This document shows, piece by piece, positions 46,073 to 55,304 of a stretch of 64,000 bases of DNA. The translations under genes and the position numbers were made by a program. The notes under the pieces were generated by a model. It was not told the DNA's origin and ran no database searches. It saw nothing but the letters and a program-made list of their open reading frames with translations. The DNA is taken from contig JAWPMV010000001.1 in the NCBI GenBank assembly GCA_033391075.1, positions 6,324,001 to 6,388,000 on the forward strand. The letters are read 5' to 3'. This DNA comes from Bacteroidia bacterium (GTDB lineage: Bacteria > Bacteroidota > Bacteroidia > J057). Within the stretch, counting starts at the first letter, position 1. Each line of letters begins with the position of its first letter.

Positions 46073-46104
46073 GCCCATTTCATATTTATTGAATGGGCTT
46101 TTAA
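46073..46104 (+). terminator. Third terminator-like hairpin
   Basis: AGCCCATT (46073-46080) pairs with AATGGGCT (46093-46100), followed by TTTTAATT. Confidence 0.5.
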
Positions 46105-46134
46105 TTACAACTTGCTTTTGATATTACTTGAGGA

Positions 46135-46170
46135 AAAGAAAAAAGCGCAAGGCTGTGGCTCCTTGCGCTC
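46135..46170 (-). terminator. Terminator of the GHKL ATPase gene
   Basis: AGCGCAAGG and CCTTGCGCT (46144-46152, 46161-46169) form a 9-bp stem with a T-run on the minus strand, 38 bp after the gene's stop. Confidence 0.8.
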
Positions 46171-46207
46171 AAAAATTTTGTTCAGTCTGTTGACCTTAAC
46201 CGTGCAA

Positions 46208-47968
46208 CTAACGTTTCTTCAATTCGCCGATCAACCAGTTCAACTGAACACGGGCATCGCTGATCATGCCCTGATACGATAAAAATTTAATATCGGCGGA
46301 AGCTTTTTGCTCCACCATGCCCTGGCTAAGGGCTCCTCCAATGATGATGACTTCGATATCTCTTTGTGGCAAATAAACCTTGAGGTCAGCTTTGATCTCC
46401 TTGGCTTGCCTTCTGTCCAACAACTCTATGGCGTCATCGGGTCTTTTGAGATTGAGCAACAGGAATCCTTTATTGAAGTCCTGCAGCAATAATAGATTGG
46501 GTGCATACTTGGCATGACCATTTGTAAACTTATGACTGATATACATGTCGATCACCGATTGCAGTTCGCTATTGGTGGCGACGAGGTTGTAATGATTTCC
46601 GAGGATCCAGAGATTACTGGATAAAGCCTTTAAGAGCTGATCGGGCTGGGTATTAGGGTTGGAAATCAGTTTTTCAAGATCATTTAGCAAACTAAGACGG
46701 TGCGTAGATTGCTGCGCAATCAATGCCACGTCCAGCATCCCAAATTCAGAGAAAGCATCTGCAATTTCTTCTACCTTTCCTTCTCTCGTTTCTTCCAATT
46801 GCTGCATGACCATCCAATAGTCATTCTTCTCGAAAGAATCGATGAGTAAAGAGATTACGATAGAAATCCTTGCCTCACTCTCCCCAAAGAACTTCTTGAG
46901 CACCTGGTCCAGGGCTCTTTCTGCAAAGCGTCTTCTATAGGGAGGCAGCTTTTCAAGCCCACTATTGATCCCTTTCTTCAAACGGGATTTTGATAGCTTG
47001 ACTTCATAATTATATACTTCGCTAAAAGATCGGTGTAAAATGGGCCGGACCTTTTCTCCTAGTTCCGATAATACTCGACTATTGTCAATAATAGCTCCCC
47101 AGTCGGCTGTAACATCAGTCTCCAATGAATCGGCTCTCACTTCTCCAAATACTCTCTTCAATAGGCGAGGAGGTATATCTTCATACTCATTGAGCCCGAA
47201 AAATCGTGGTTCACCGACGATCTTTCCTCCAACTCTCACAGCAATTCCCGATTGTTTGAGGGCAGTTTTTCCATCAGAGATGGTATAGCGCAAATGAGCC
47301 GAAGATCCATCTGAAAGTGAAATCTCTTCTTCATATTGTTTGCCGGGGATATCTTCTATATCCACCATCTCTCCATCAACATAGACTTTAAAGTCTCCCA
47401 GGCGTCCGTATTCTAAAACGAGAAGCCTTCTAAGCCTTTCCGGATTGGGGAAGGTAAAGTTTTGGTTAATGCCACTAAGGATGATCTCTGTGCCTCCTTC
47501 TTTCTCATCACAAGCTTCAATCTTTATGGGAAGATTGATCTGCTCCAGATCATGCCGAGCCCTGACCAATTCATCTCTCCATATAGTAAGGTGTGTAGAT
47601 GTCCCTCGCGTACAGGTTTTAATTTCCATACGAGAAGCCACCATCAGGCCGGCAAACTTGCCGATCCCTTTTCGACCTTTTACCAATCGGTTTTTCAAGC
47701 GGGTACGCTCTCCTTTACGGGAAACACGGCTACTGGCAATATTGAGGTATTCATTGCGAATTTCCTGCTCTGTCATGCCGGTACCATCGTCCCTGATGAT
47801 AATAGGATCATTGGTAAGCGGCTTAGGCAATTGCACCCAAACATGCTCTGCGTCTGCATCGAAGGCATTGTCAATCAATTCTTTGATCGCCAATTCCGTA
47901 GACCGGTAATTTTCACCTAATAAAGACGCAAGTCTGGGATCAACCTTGAAATTCGCTGTTGTACTCAT
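46208..47968 (-). CDS. GHKL (HSP90/MORC-like) ATP-binding protein
   Basis: A 586-aa protein with an N-terminal histidine kinase/HSP90-type ATPase domain: N-box ELAIKELIDNAFDADA (E30, N34), G1 box DDGTGM (60-65) and G2 box GRKGIGKFAG (98-107). The remaining ~400 residues are helical with no recognised kinase dimerisation, receiver or HTH domain, so it is not a two-component kinase. The layout resembles MORC/HSP90-like proteins, some of which occur in bacterial defence or DNA-handling systems; no such partner is adjacent here. The ATG at 47968 (MSTTANFKVD) is chosen because the ATPase domain begins directly after it. It is a monocistronic gene with its own terminator. Confidence 0.82.
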   Translation of the reverse strand: MSTTANFKVDPRLASLLGENYRSTELAIKELIDNAFDADAEHVWVQLPKPLTNDPIIIRDDGTGMTEQEIRNEYLNIASSRVSRKGERTRLKNRLVKGRKGIGKFAGLMVASRMEIKTCTRGTSTHLTIWRDELVRARHDLEQINLPIKIEACDEKEGGTEIILSGINQNFTFPNPERLRRLLVLEYGRLGDFKVYVDGEMVDIEDIPGKQYEEEISLSDGSSAHLRYTISDGKTALKQSGIAVRVGGKIVGEPRFFGLNEYEDIPPRLLKRVFGEVRADSLETDVTADWGAIIDNSRVLSELGEKVRPILHRSFSEVYNYEVKLSKSRLKKGINSGLEKLPPYRRRFAERALDQVLKKFFGESEARISIVISLLIDSFEKNDYWMVMQQLEETREGKVEEIADAFSEFGMLDVALIAQQSTHRLSLLNDLEKLISNPNTQPDQLLKALSSNLWILGNHYNLVATNSELQSVIDMYISHKFTNGHAKYAPNLLLLQDFNKGFLLLNLKRPDDAIELLDRRQAKEIKADLKVYLPQRDIEVIIIGGALSQGMVEQKASADIKFLSYQGMISDARVQLNWLIGELKKR

Positions 47969-48165
47969 CAATGGATATTTGAATGATGGATCATTTGGAC
48001 AGAGCAAAGACTATTAAGCCGCCTTTACGATGGAGTAAATGCGCATAGCCCATAGGCTCAGTCAGTACTAAATGAATTAATCAGTTTTCAAAGATAGGAG
48101 GGAAAAAGGAGAGGCTGTCCACGAAAAAAAAATGTTTTCCACATTGGTCGATGTGGATATGTGGA

Positions 48166-48198
48166 TAAAAAAAAAGCGGCGGTCCTAAGACCACCGCT
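48166..48198 (-). terminator. Terminator of the coiled-coil/TonB-like gene
   Basis: On the minus strand AGCGGTGGTC/GACCGCCGCT form a stem with one mismatch and a 4-nt loop, followed by nine T. It is about 45 bp after the gene's stop. Confidence 0.85.
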
Positions 48199-48241
48199 GT
48201 ATTCATCAATATCTATTTATGAGAAGTCTATAGAATAGCTT

Positions 48242-50596
48242 CTATTCATTATCATTTTTCTTGATCAGGTCCTTAACGTCTTTAAGGTTTACCTTGTCTT
48301 CCGCACCATTACACAGAATCTCAGCTTTGACTTCCTGGTAAATGGTTTGGTTGAAACGCTGATCAACTTCATTAAATTTCAGCGTAGGAATGATGGTGTT
48401 CATTTGACGTTGAACATTTGCATCATTGCTAGTCAGCACACTGAATGCAACCACGTTTCCTGCAGGATCAAGGGTTACAGAGAATACTGTGTGGGCCAGC
48501 CCACAAACGCCTCCTAAACGCAATCTGTCTTTGATCAGATTCTTCATTGCGTCAACTCCATCCACATAATTTCTTGGAGAGAATTTAGGCCCTTCCATAT
48601 TGTCATGGGTATCTGGATTGCTAGGATCCGGACGAGTAGGTCCTTCCTGTCCTGTTTTCGCAGGAGGAGGCGTATTACTTCGATTGACTATATATTTGTC
48701 GGGCGAAACATCAGGAGCGACGATATTCAATTTCTCCCAGTCTCTATTAGTTGCAGCACTATTCACATTTGGATCATCCGCACTGCGGCTGGTTCCAACA
48801 TTAGGACTTATTCCTGTTGCGGGAATAGTACCACCTGGAGTTGTTGCGTCCATGGTGGCGATCTGACTTCTCAGAATTACCAACTCATCTTTCATGCGCT
48901 GAATTTCCTGAAGAAGTCTAACCAACTTTTCTGAATCTGCTTCAGTAGTCAGGTTTGGAAGGATCTCATTGAGAAGCGCTTCCTCATCTATTGTACTTGA
49001 AGTAGTAGTGCTAAGTCCTCTTGCACTGCTCCCCTGAACTGCCAGAGAGCTATTAACTACATCGAGACGAATTCTTTCCAATTCAGCTTCACGCTCCAAT
49101 TCGCGGGTAGCTCTTGCCAGCATGATTTCCTGCTCGCGGGCTTGCTTGCGAGCTTGTAGAGCTTCCAGGTCAGATCTTTGTCTTTCCAGATCCTGAATTT
49201 TCAATTGCGCTTCCTGTTGAAGGCGATTTACTTCGTCCAGAATTCTTTGGTATTCATTTTCCTGCTCACGACGAGCATCTTCAGCTGTCTGACGATCTTT
49301 TTCGATCAGGTCAATTTCTTCCTGCTCTTCTACTTGACGAAGTTGTTCTTCTACTCTCAGACGTTCCTCAGCCAATTGGAGGATTTCCTGATTCGAACGA
49401 TCATTTTCATCTAGTTGACGTCTTACTTCATCTTGTCTTTGTTGGCGACTTTGCTCAATCTCCATTTCCTGATCCTGAAGGCGCTTGATCTCTTCTCTCA
49501 AGCGATCAGCTTCACTCATAGAACCACTGTCTTCTCCATCTGTCCAGCTAGTGTCATCGCTTCCTTCTGCATTTTGTCCATTGTTCCAGTCATTAGGATC
49601 TGCATTGGCAGCTTCCTGCTGTCTTTTTCTCTCTTCCCTTGCGGCTAGTGCTTTTTGGCGACGTTCATCACGCGCTTTACGCTTCTTCTCAATCTCAGCT
49701 TGTTTGGCATCGTCTTCGGCTTTTTTAGCTTTCAGAGCGGCCATTTGCTCGCGAAGTTTATTGATTTCTTCAGCCTTTACTGCCTGAGCAGCGGCGGCTT
49801 TATCTGCAGCTTCTTTTTCCTCCGGAGTCATTTCTTTCTCAACAGGAGCCGCAGCTTCTTTTTCTGCGGTAGAAGCCATAGGGGTTGCTTCTGCAATTTT
49901 TTCTTCTACATCAGCTCCCGCACCTTTTACTTCTTCCGTAGTTTTCTCTACAACTTCTTTAGCTTCTTCCGCTACCTTCTCTGTATTCTCAGCTACTTGT
50001 CCAGCAGCTTCATTTGTCTTTTCTTCTGCTGCACCAGCCACTTCTTTAGTAGTCTCTTCGGCTGCCGGTGGAGTAGGAGTTGGCTTGGATTCCTTGGTTA
50101 CCATTTCTACCAGCTTTTCTGTATTAGCCATAGAAACCCGGTTACCTTCGTCGTCCATCAACTTATTGTTGAAGACCTTGAGCGCAACATAGTTGTTATC
50201 TCTGCCGGAAGCACATTCTACTTTAGGGCGAAGCTCAATGTAAATGGACTTGGGTCCACGGGAATCATTGGCTTCCCATTTTACACGCTTTACGAGGTCT
50301 TCAGCAGACTGCTTAAAGCATTCGTTTTTTCCGGTAATAGCTTTCGCTGATACTACATAACCTGTGGGATCGATACGTACCTCCAGATAGATACGATCGT
50401 CATTTTCTCCACAGCAGGAAGTTTCTTTTTGGAGTTGGGTATTGATGTACTTTTTGACCGTGTGTTTTGAATCATTGAAGACAAAGGTCTTTCGATTTGC
50501 GGTCAATTTAGTGAGGTCTATATCTTCTCCGTCCTGGGCAAATGCCGGGAAACACATAAGAAGACCTACAACTAACATCCATAATCGGAGATTCAT
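48242..50596 (-). CDS. Secreted coiled-coil protein with TonB-like domains at both ends
   Basis: A 784-aa protein. A signal peptide (MNLRLWMLVVGLLMCFPAFAQ) is followed by an N-terminal domain (about 30-130) with IYLEVRIDPTGYVVSAKAI and a late DLVKRVKWE, the pattern of TonB C-terminal-like domains. Next comes a 450-residue Ala/Glu/Lys-rich coiled coil with many AEE, QRRQ and RLREE repeats, then a Thr/Pro-rich linker. The C-terminal domain (about 680-775) has VFSVTLDPAGNVVAFSVLTS and IIPTLKFNEV, again TonB-like. Two cysteine pairs (CC, and C in each domain) are seen. It is probably a periplasm-spanning envelope protein; no ExbB/ExbD genes are nearby. The ATG at 50596 starts the signal peptide. 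Confidence 0.7.
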   Translation of the reverse strand: MNLRLWMLVVGLLMCFPAFAQDGEDIDLTKLTANRKTFVFNDSKHTVKKYINTQLQKETSCCGENDDRIYLEVRIDPTGYVVSAKAITGKNECFKQSAEDLVKRVKWEANDSRGPKSIYIELRPKVECASGRDNNYVALKVFNNKLMDDEGNRVSMANTEKLVEMVTKESKPTPTPPAAEETTKEVAGAAEEKTNEAAGQVAENTEKVAEEAKEVVEKTTEEVKGAGADVEEKIAEATPMASTAEKEAAAPVEKEMTPEEKEAADKAAAAQAVKAEEINKLREQMAALKAKKAEDDAKQAEIEKKRKARDERRQKALAAREERKRQQEAANADPNDWNNGQNAEGSDDTSWTDGEDSGSMSEADRLREEIKRLQDQEMEIEQSRQQRQDEVRRQLDENDRSNQEILQLAEERLRVEEQLRQVEEQEEIDLIEKDRQTAEDARREQENEYQRILDEVNRLQQEAQLKIQDLERQRSDLEALQARKQAREQEIMLARATRELEREAELERIRLDVVNSSLAVQGSSARGLSTTTSSTIDEEALLNEILPNLTTEADSEKLVRLLQEIQRMKDELVILRSQIATMDATTPGGTIPATGISPNVGTSRSADDPNVNSAATNRDWEKLNIVAPDVSPDKYIVNRSNTPPPAKTGQEGPTRPDPSNPDTHDNMEGPKFSPRNYVDGVDAMKNLIKDRLRLGGVCGLAHTVFSVTLDPAGNVVAFSVLTSNDANVQRQMNTIIPTLKFNEVDQRFNQTIYQEVKAEILCNGAEDKVNLKDVKDLIKKNDNE

Positions 50597-50720
50597 GATA
50601 TTGATGGTTTGATGATGATTCTTGTCTATTTTTTGATCGGCCGATAAGATAGCCAATTTGCACTTCATATTGAAACTCAGCTCCGGAATAGTTCTGTTTT
50701 CCGAAACAAATGAGAGGAAA

Positions 50721-51809
50721 TCATCCCATAACAGGACTTTTCCACTTCTTATTTACGGCTGCACGCGAACGAATATTATCAAATACCTTCGTGTCCAGGC
50801 CTATTTTTTCTAAAGAACGTTCTGGTTCTTCTTCACTATACTCAGTTTCTATAAATGTCAGCAAGTCTTTTACCTCCTGAAGATCAAAAGAACTGAGTAA
50901 TTGCATCCTCAAAGGCTTGAAGTGGGGGATACCTTTGAAATATGCTGTATAATGTCTTCGCATTTCACGAATAGCCAGGGCTTCTTCCTTCCACACAACA
51001 GACATCTCCAGATGCTTACGGCATACACGGGCCCTTTCCTGTATAGTTGGCCCGGGAAGTAATTCTTTGTGTTCGAAGTAGTGCTTGATTTCACGAAAGA
51101 TCCAGGGATTTCCGATGGAACCTCTTCCTATCATAATACCATCGACATTATACTTCTCCCTCATCTCCCAGGCTTTTTGGGGGGAATCAACATCTCCGTT
51201 TCCGAAGATCGGTATTTCAATATCGGGATGATTAGCGACTTCTCCAATCATGGTCCAATCCGCCTCCCCCTTATACATCTGCTTCCGGGTACGACCATGT
51301 ATGCTCAAGGCCTTGATCCCGGCATCCTGCAAACGAAGAGCGACCTCTACAATCTTGATGCTCCTGTCATCCCAGCCCAAACGCGTCTTAACCGTAACGG
51401 GTAGGTGAGTAGCATTGACAATCTCGCGGGTCATGCTTTCCATTTTGTCCAAATCCCTCAAAATCCCCGCTCCCGCTCCTTTGCAAGCAACCTTTTTCAC
51501 CGGACATCCATAATTGATATCCAGAATCTCGGGCTGGGCATGCTCTACGATTCGGGCACAACGCCGCATCGATTCAATCTCATTTCCAAAGATCTGGATC
51601 CCAACTGGTCTTTCCTCATCATAAAGGTCCAGTTTCTCTATGCTTTTATCTGCATATCGAATGAGTCCTTCAGAGCTTATAAACTCTGTATAGACTACAT
51701 CTGCACCAAGAGCTTTGCACAATACCCTGAATGGGGGATCACTTACATCCTCCATGGGCGCCAGCAAAAAAGGAAATTCACCTACTTCAATATCAGCTAT
51801 TTTTACCAT
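50721..51809 (-). CDS. dusB: tRNA dihydrouridine synthase DusB
   Basis: A 362-aa FMN-dependent tRNA dihydrouridine synthase. The FMN-binding start is LLAPMEDVSDPPFR, substrate strand EFISSEGL, catalytic cysteine C102 in DINYGCPVKKV, FMN phosphate loop GNGDVDSPQKAWEM and IGRGSIGNPWIFREI. The helical domain follows (about 250-345). It reduces a uridine in the D-loop of tRNAs. The ATG at 51809 gives the family's usual N-terminus; a longer frame adds 19 unlikely residues. Subfamily B is the best fit by these motifs, but DusA/C-type specificity cannot be fully excluded. Confidence 0.9.
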   Translation of the reverse strand: MVKIADIEVGEFPFLLAPMEDVSDPPFRVLCKALGADVVYTEFISSEGLIRYADKSIEKLDLYDEERPVGIQIFGNEIESMRRCARIVEHAQPEILDINYGCPVKKVACKGAGAGILRDLDKMESMTREIVNATHLPVTVKTRLGWDDRSIKIVEVALRLQDAGIKALSIHGRTRKQMYKGEADWTMIGEVANHPDIEIPIFGNGDVDSPQKAWEMREKYNVDGIMIGRGSIGNPWIFREIKHYFEHKELLPGPTIQERARVCRKHLEMSVVWKEEALAIREMRRHYTAYFKGIPHFKPLRMQLLSSFDLQEVKDLLTFIETEYSEEEPERSLEKIGLDTKVFDNIRSRAAVNKKWKSPVMG

Positions 51810-51948
51810 CAGCCGCTTTGAGATCTCACTTTTAACAATAAGACTGAAAAGGTTGGGGTTTTCCACACGGGCAATTAAAATTATACCCGATATACCTTTC
51901 TCAGCATAAAAAATATTGTCGTAAATTTACTAATTATTCCCCAATCTC

Positions 51949-52884
51949 ATGAAGGATATTTACGAAAGGATCTCAGAATTATGCAAATCACAGGCCTCAT
52001 TCGCCCTATTATTTGCATTGATCCTCTACTTTTTGAGTCTTTCACTTATTCTTCCCGTGATTCTTGGACTCACTGTCGGGATTTGGGGAGGTGATATTTA
52101 TGAGCTTCAATCCCTGCTTGCAGGTAATCTGGAAGCCTTTCCCGGAGGAGAATATCTGTTTCGATTGGTACAAGTAGAAAACCAGCTTTTTACCTGGGGC
52201 TTTGTAGCCTTATTGATGGCTGCTTTATTGGGAAAACCGAAAGAGGTACTCAAAGTAGATAAGAGTCCCGAAGCCATGGACCTCCTGCTTCCCGCTTTGA
52301 TGCTCATTCTCATTATTCCCCTTATCCAATTGACCTATATCCCAGCTGATTCCTTTCAGTTGCCAGAATTTATGAAGGATATGGAGGAAAGTATGCGTTT
52401 GCGAGAGGAACAGAGTCAAAAGGTGTTGATGGAACTTTTTTCTGATCCGGGAATCGGAATCCTGGTTTTGAACATCCTGGTTTTTGCAGTAGTTCCGGCT
52501 TTTTTCGAAGAATTTCTTTTCCGAGGCATCATACAGCAACAACTCGCTAAAAATTTATCTCCGCATTGGGCCATTATTATCAGCGCAGCGATCTTTAGTT
52601 TCATCCATTTCCAGTTTTATGGATTCTTTGGAAGGATGATACTCGGCATGGTGCTTGGCTATTTCCTCTATTATTCGGGGAGTCTTTGGCCCAGTATTCT
52701 CGCACATTTTGCCTACAATGCTTTTTCTATATTTCTCACCTGGCTGGCTGCAGCCCGAGGGCTAATGGATACCGATATCACCCAGGATTCCTATCAATTT
52801 CCTACGAGTCTGCTGCTTTTTTCCATTTTAAGCGTGGGTGTTCTGATGTTTTTATATCTTCGGAGGCAAAGAATAGCCCAATAA
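51949..52884 (+). CDS. CPBP family intramembrane metalloprotease
   Basis: A 311-aa membrane protein with about eight helices and the CPBP motifs FFEEFLFRGII (E187, E188, R192) and FSFIHFQFYG (H220). It is the second CPBP protein in the window and differs clearly from the one at 1582-2544. Substrate unknown. The phosphatidate cytidylyltransferase gene starts 6 bp after its stop, so the two form an operon; a link to membrane lipid or lipoprotein processing is only suggested by this pairing. It is divergent from dusB, with 139 bp between starts. Confidence 0.87.
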   Translation: MKDIYERISELCKSQASFALLFALILYFLSLSLILPVILGLTVGIWGGDIYELQSLLAGNLEAFPGGEYLFRLVQVENQLFTWGFVALLMAALLGKPKEVLKVDKSPEAMDLLLPALMLILIIPLIQLTYIPADSFQLPEFMKDMEESMRLREEQSQKVLMELFSDPGIGILVLNILVFAVVPAFFEEFLFRGIIQQQLAKNLSPHWAIIISAAIFSFIHFQFYGFFGRMILGMVLGYFLYYSGSLWPSILAHFAYNAFSIFLTWLAAARGLMDTDITQDSYQFPTSLLLFSILSVGVLMFLYLRRQRIAQ

Positions 52885-52890
52885 GCCCTC

Positions 52891-53724
52891 ATGAATAAAG
52901 AACTAGGACTACGAATTATAACGGGATTGATCGGAGCAGGCGTGATCGTATCGGGAATGGTTTACACCTATTACGCTGTCTGGGTCGTATTCGCAGTGAT
53001 TGCCATGTTTGGCCTCTGGGAAATCCTGGGGATCATGGATATCAAAAAGAAACGCTACAGATGGACCAGCATAGTGTTTGGGCTACTTATCTGGTCAACC
53101 TATCTCCTGGATTTGGTAATGTTTGATGTAGGATTAGGCGAATTACCCACAGAGTCTGCATTTAGGCTTTCTATCCTGATCTTTCCGATTCTCGCCATAG
53201 TCACTTTGTTTGATAAAAATACAAAAGCTCCTTTTGAAAGTCTGAGTATTATTCTCCTGAGTTTCATCTACTGCTTTCTTCCCCTTGTCCTTTTGTATAA
53301 AATTTCCATCCCTGAATTACCAAGTGACTATAGGTTTGCACTCCCCCTTGGCATCCTCTTTCTGACCTGGTTTCTTGATAGCTTTGCCTATTTTGGTGGA
53401 AGGCTTTTTGGAAAACATCCACTCTTCCCTCGTATAAGTCCCAAAAAGACCTGGGAAGGAGCGCTCACAGGAGCTGCATTCTGCATGGGCCTGGGCCTGG
53501 CTCTGTCCATGTATACTGATCCAGCCAACTATAACTGGATTGTAATAGCCGCCATCATTTCTGTATTTAGTCAGTTGGGCGATTTGGTCGAATCCATGTT
53601 TAAAAGAGCTCGCCAAATCAAAGACTCTGGAAAGCTGCTCCCCGGTCATGGTGGGATGCTTGACAGATTTGACGGAATTTACCTCTCAGTACCGTTTATA
53701 TATTTGTATTTTTCCTTCCTGTAG
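52891..53724 (+). CDS. cdsA: Phosphatidate cytidylyltransferase CdsA
   Basis: A 277-aa integral membrane enzyme that makes CDP-diacylglycerol from phosphatidic acid and CTP, the branch point of phospholipid synthesis. It has eight to nine hydrophobic segments and the signature block near the C-terminus: SPKKTWEGALTG, then SQLGDLVESMFKRARQIKDS and LLPGHGGMLDRFDGI, which holds the Mg-binding residues. Length is normal. It is second in a two-gene unit with the CPBP protease. Confidence 0.95.
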   Translation: MNKELGLRIITGLIGAGVIVSGMVYTYYAVWVVFAVIAMFGLWEILGIMDIKKKRYRWTSIVFGLLIWSTYLLDLVMFDVGLGELPTESAFRLSILIFPILAIVTLFDKNTKAPFESLSIILLSFIYCFLPLVLLYKISIPELPSDYRFALPLGILFLTWFLDSFAYFGGRLFGKHPLFPRISPKKTWEGALTGAAFCMGLGLALSMYTDPANYNWIVIAAIISVFSQLGDLVESMFKRARQIKDSGKLLPGHGGMLDRFDGIYLSVPFIYLYFSFL

Positions 53725-53741
53725 ATTGGCAATTTGGCAAG

Positions 53742-53789
53742 AAAAATCCCTGATTTTTACATGTTTAGCATATGTAAATTAGGGCTTTG
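53742..53789 (+). terminator. Terminator-like hairpin after cdsA
   Basis: CCCTGATTTTTACAT and ATGTAAATTAGGG form a long imperfect stem about 18 bp after the stop. Flanking T content is modest. Confidence 0.5.
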
Positions 53790-53872
53790 AAATCAATCTA
53801 CCCTTTCTTTAATTTGGCTCGTATTCCTTAATAGAAATTGGCTATAAAGAATCTAATTAAGCTAAATTAAAT

Positions 53873-55144
53873 ATGGCAAAAATAAAGGAAAAAGTTTCCC
53901 ATCAAGAGAAACCTTCTGCCTATGAATCGCTTATCACCCGATTCGAAGAAGCCGCTGATATCATCAATCTGGATCAGCGTTTCAGAGATATTATTCGCGT
54001 GGCCGAGCGTGTCGTTAATGTAAATCTACCCGTAAAGCTTGATGATGGTACCACACGTGTTTTCGAAGGATTCCGTGTTGTACATTCTACCGTAATGGGG
54101 CCATCAAAAGGAGGGATTCGCTATGCGCCCTTCGTGGACCTGGATGAGGTAAAGGCTCTTGCCGGCTGGATGACGTTCAAGTGTGCACTCGTAGGTCTGC
54201 CCTATGGAGGTGCCAAAGGGGGAATCACCCTGAACCCAAAAGTTAGAAGTATGGATGAGTTGGAGCGGATTACCCGTGCCTATACTCGTTCGCTTAAAGA
54301 TGTATTTGGAGAAGACTCTGATATTCCGGCTCCTGATATGGGAACCAGTTATCGCGAGATGGCTTGGATCTTCCATGAATATTCCCGGATCTATGGATAT
54401 ACGCCTGGAGTAGTTACCGGGAAGCCTTTACACCTCGGAGGTTCCAAAGGTCGTGTTCCTGCTACTGGCTGGGGAGTTATGCTTTCTGCCCTTCTCGCCA
54501 TTGAGAAACTGGGTTGGAAGAAAGAAGAGTGTACCTGCGCTATCCAGGGATTTGGTAATGTGGGAAGCTGGGCGGCCAAATTGCTCTCGGACGAAGGCCT
54601 GACCATTGTTGCCATCAGTGATCATACCGGTGGTTATCACAATGAGAAAGGAATCGATATCAGAGACGCCATTGAGTATGTGAAAGATAACGGAACCTTA
54701 AAAGGGTATAAAAACGCTACTCAAATCACAAATGATGAGTTACTGGCCCTGAAAGTTGATGTACTTTCTCCTTCAGCCATCGAAAATGTGATTACTGAAG
54801 ACAATGCCCATACTATTCAGGCTCCTCTGATTGTGGAAGGTGCAAATGGTCCGGTATCTGCAGATGCTGACTCCATCCTGGATGAAAAAGGCATCCTGAT
54901 CATTCCCGATATCCTGGCAAATGCCGGTGGGGTAACTGTATCCTATTTCGAATGGGTGCAGAATAGAAGGGGACATTATTACTCAGAACAGGAAATTCAG
55001 GACAAAACCCGTCCAATCCTGACAGAAGCTTTTGAGCGTGTATATGAGACTCACCTTAAATACAAGTGCTCTATGAGAATCGCCGCCTATATCGTTGCGA
55101 TCAAGCGTTTGTCTACAGGAATCGACCTCGAAGGTAATTTCTAA
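53873..55144 (+). CDS. Glu/Leu/Phe/Val dehydrogenase (glutamate dehydrogenase)
   Basis: A 423-aa NAD(P)-dependent amino-acid dehydrogenase interconverting glutamate and 2-oxoglutarate plus ammonia. The catalytic lysine is in GLPYGGAKGGI, the family block KGGIRYAPFVDLDEVKALA precedes it, and the Rossmann fold shows CAIQGFGNVGSWAAKLL. Substrate-pocket residues around PAPDMGTS and the C-terminal NAGGVTVSYFEWVQN fit glutamate rather than leucine or phenylalanine dehydrogenase. Length and motifs match the 420-residue hexameric class. It is a single gene with its own terminator. Confidence 0.93.
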   Translation: MAKIKEKVSHQEKPSAYESLITRFEEAADIINLDQRFRDIIRVAERVVNVNLPVKLDDGTTRVFEGFRVVHSTVMGPSKGGIRYAPFVDLDEVKALAGWMTFKCALVGLPYGGAKGGITLNPKVRSMDELERITRAYTRSLKDVFGEDSDIPAPDMGTSYREMAWIFHEYSRIYGYTPGVVTGKPLHLGGSKGRVPATGWGVMLSALLAIEKLGWKKEECTCAIQGFGNVGSWAAKLLSDEGLTIVAISDHTGGYHNEKGIDIRDAIEYVKDNGTLKGYKNATQITNDELLALKVDVLSPSAIENVITEDNAHTIQAPLIVEGANGPVSADADSILDEKGILIIPDILANAGGVTVSYFEWVQNRRGHYYSEQEIQDKTRPILTEAFERVYETHLKYKCSMRIAAYIVAIKRLSTGIDLEGNF

Positions 55145-55170
55145 GGTATATAAGCAATCTATCAAAATGG

Positions 55171-55203
55171 AAACCGCCGGATTATATTCGGCGGTTTTTT
55201 TCA
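55171..55203 (+). terminator. Terminator of glutamate dehydrogenase gene
   Basis: AAACCGCCG and CGGCGGTTT form a 9-bp stem with a 9-nt loop and a T7 run, about 25 bp after the stop. Confidence 0.88.
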
Positions 55204-55304
55204 TTTCTTACATCACCAGCAAGCTGAAAGAACAGGCCTCATAATCTATTTTAATTTTTCGTAATATATGGGATATTCGAGTAATTGCTCTTGAATAATT
55301 CCAA

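Larger units (their letters stand above)
45493..46207. other. 715-bp gap rich in hairpins
   Basis: No convincing protein gene other than the 51-codon candidate. The gap holds three plus-strand terminator-like hairpins (45777, 45842 and 46073), a compact structured segment (45884-45942), and the minus-strand terminator of the GHKL gene (46135-46170). Three successive terminators on one strand suggest one or two small untranslated transcripts between them. Confidence 0.5.

Noticed and set aside
49655-50350. A 231-codon plus-strand frame rich in Phe, Ser and Cys
   Set aside because: It is the antisense reading of the Glu/Lys/Ala-rich coiled coil; composition explains the open frame.
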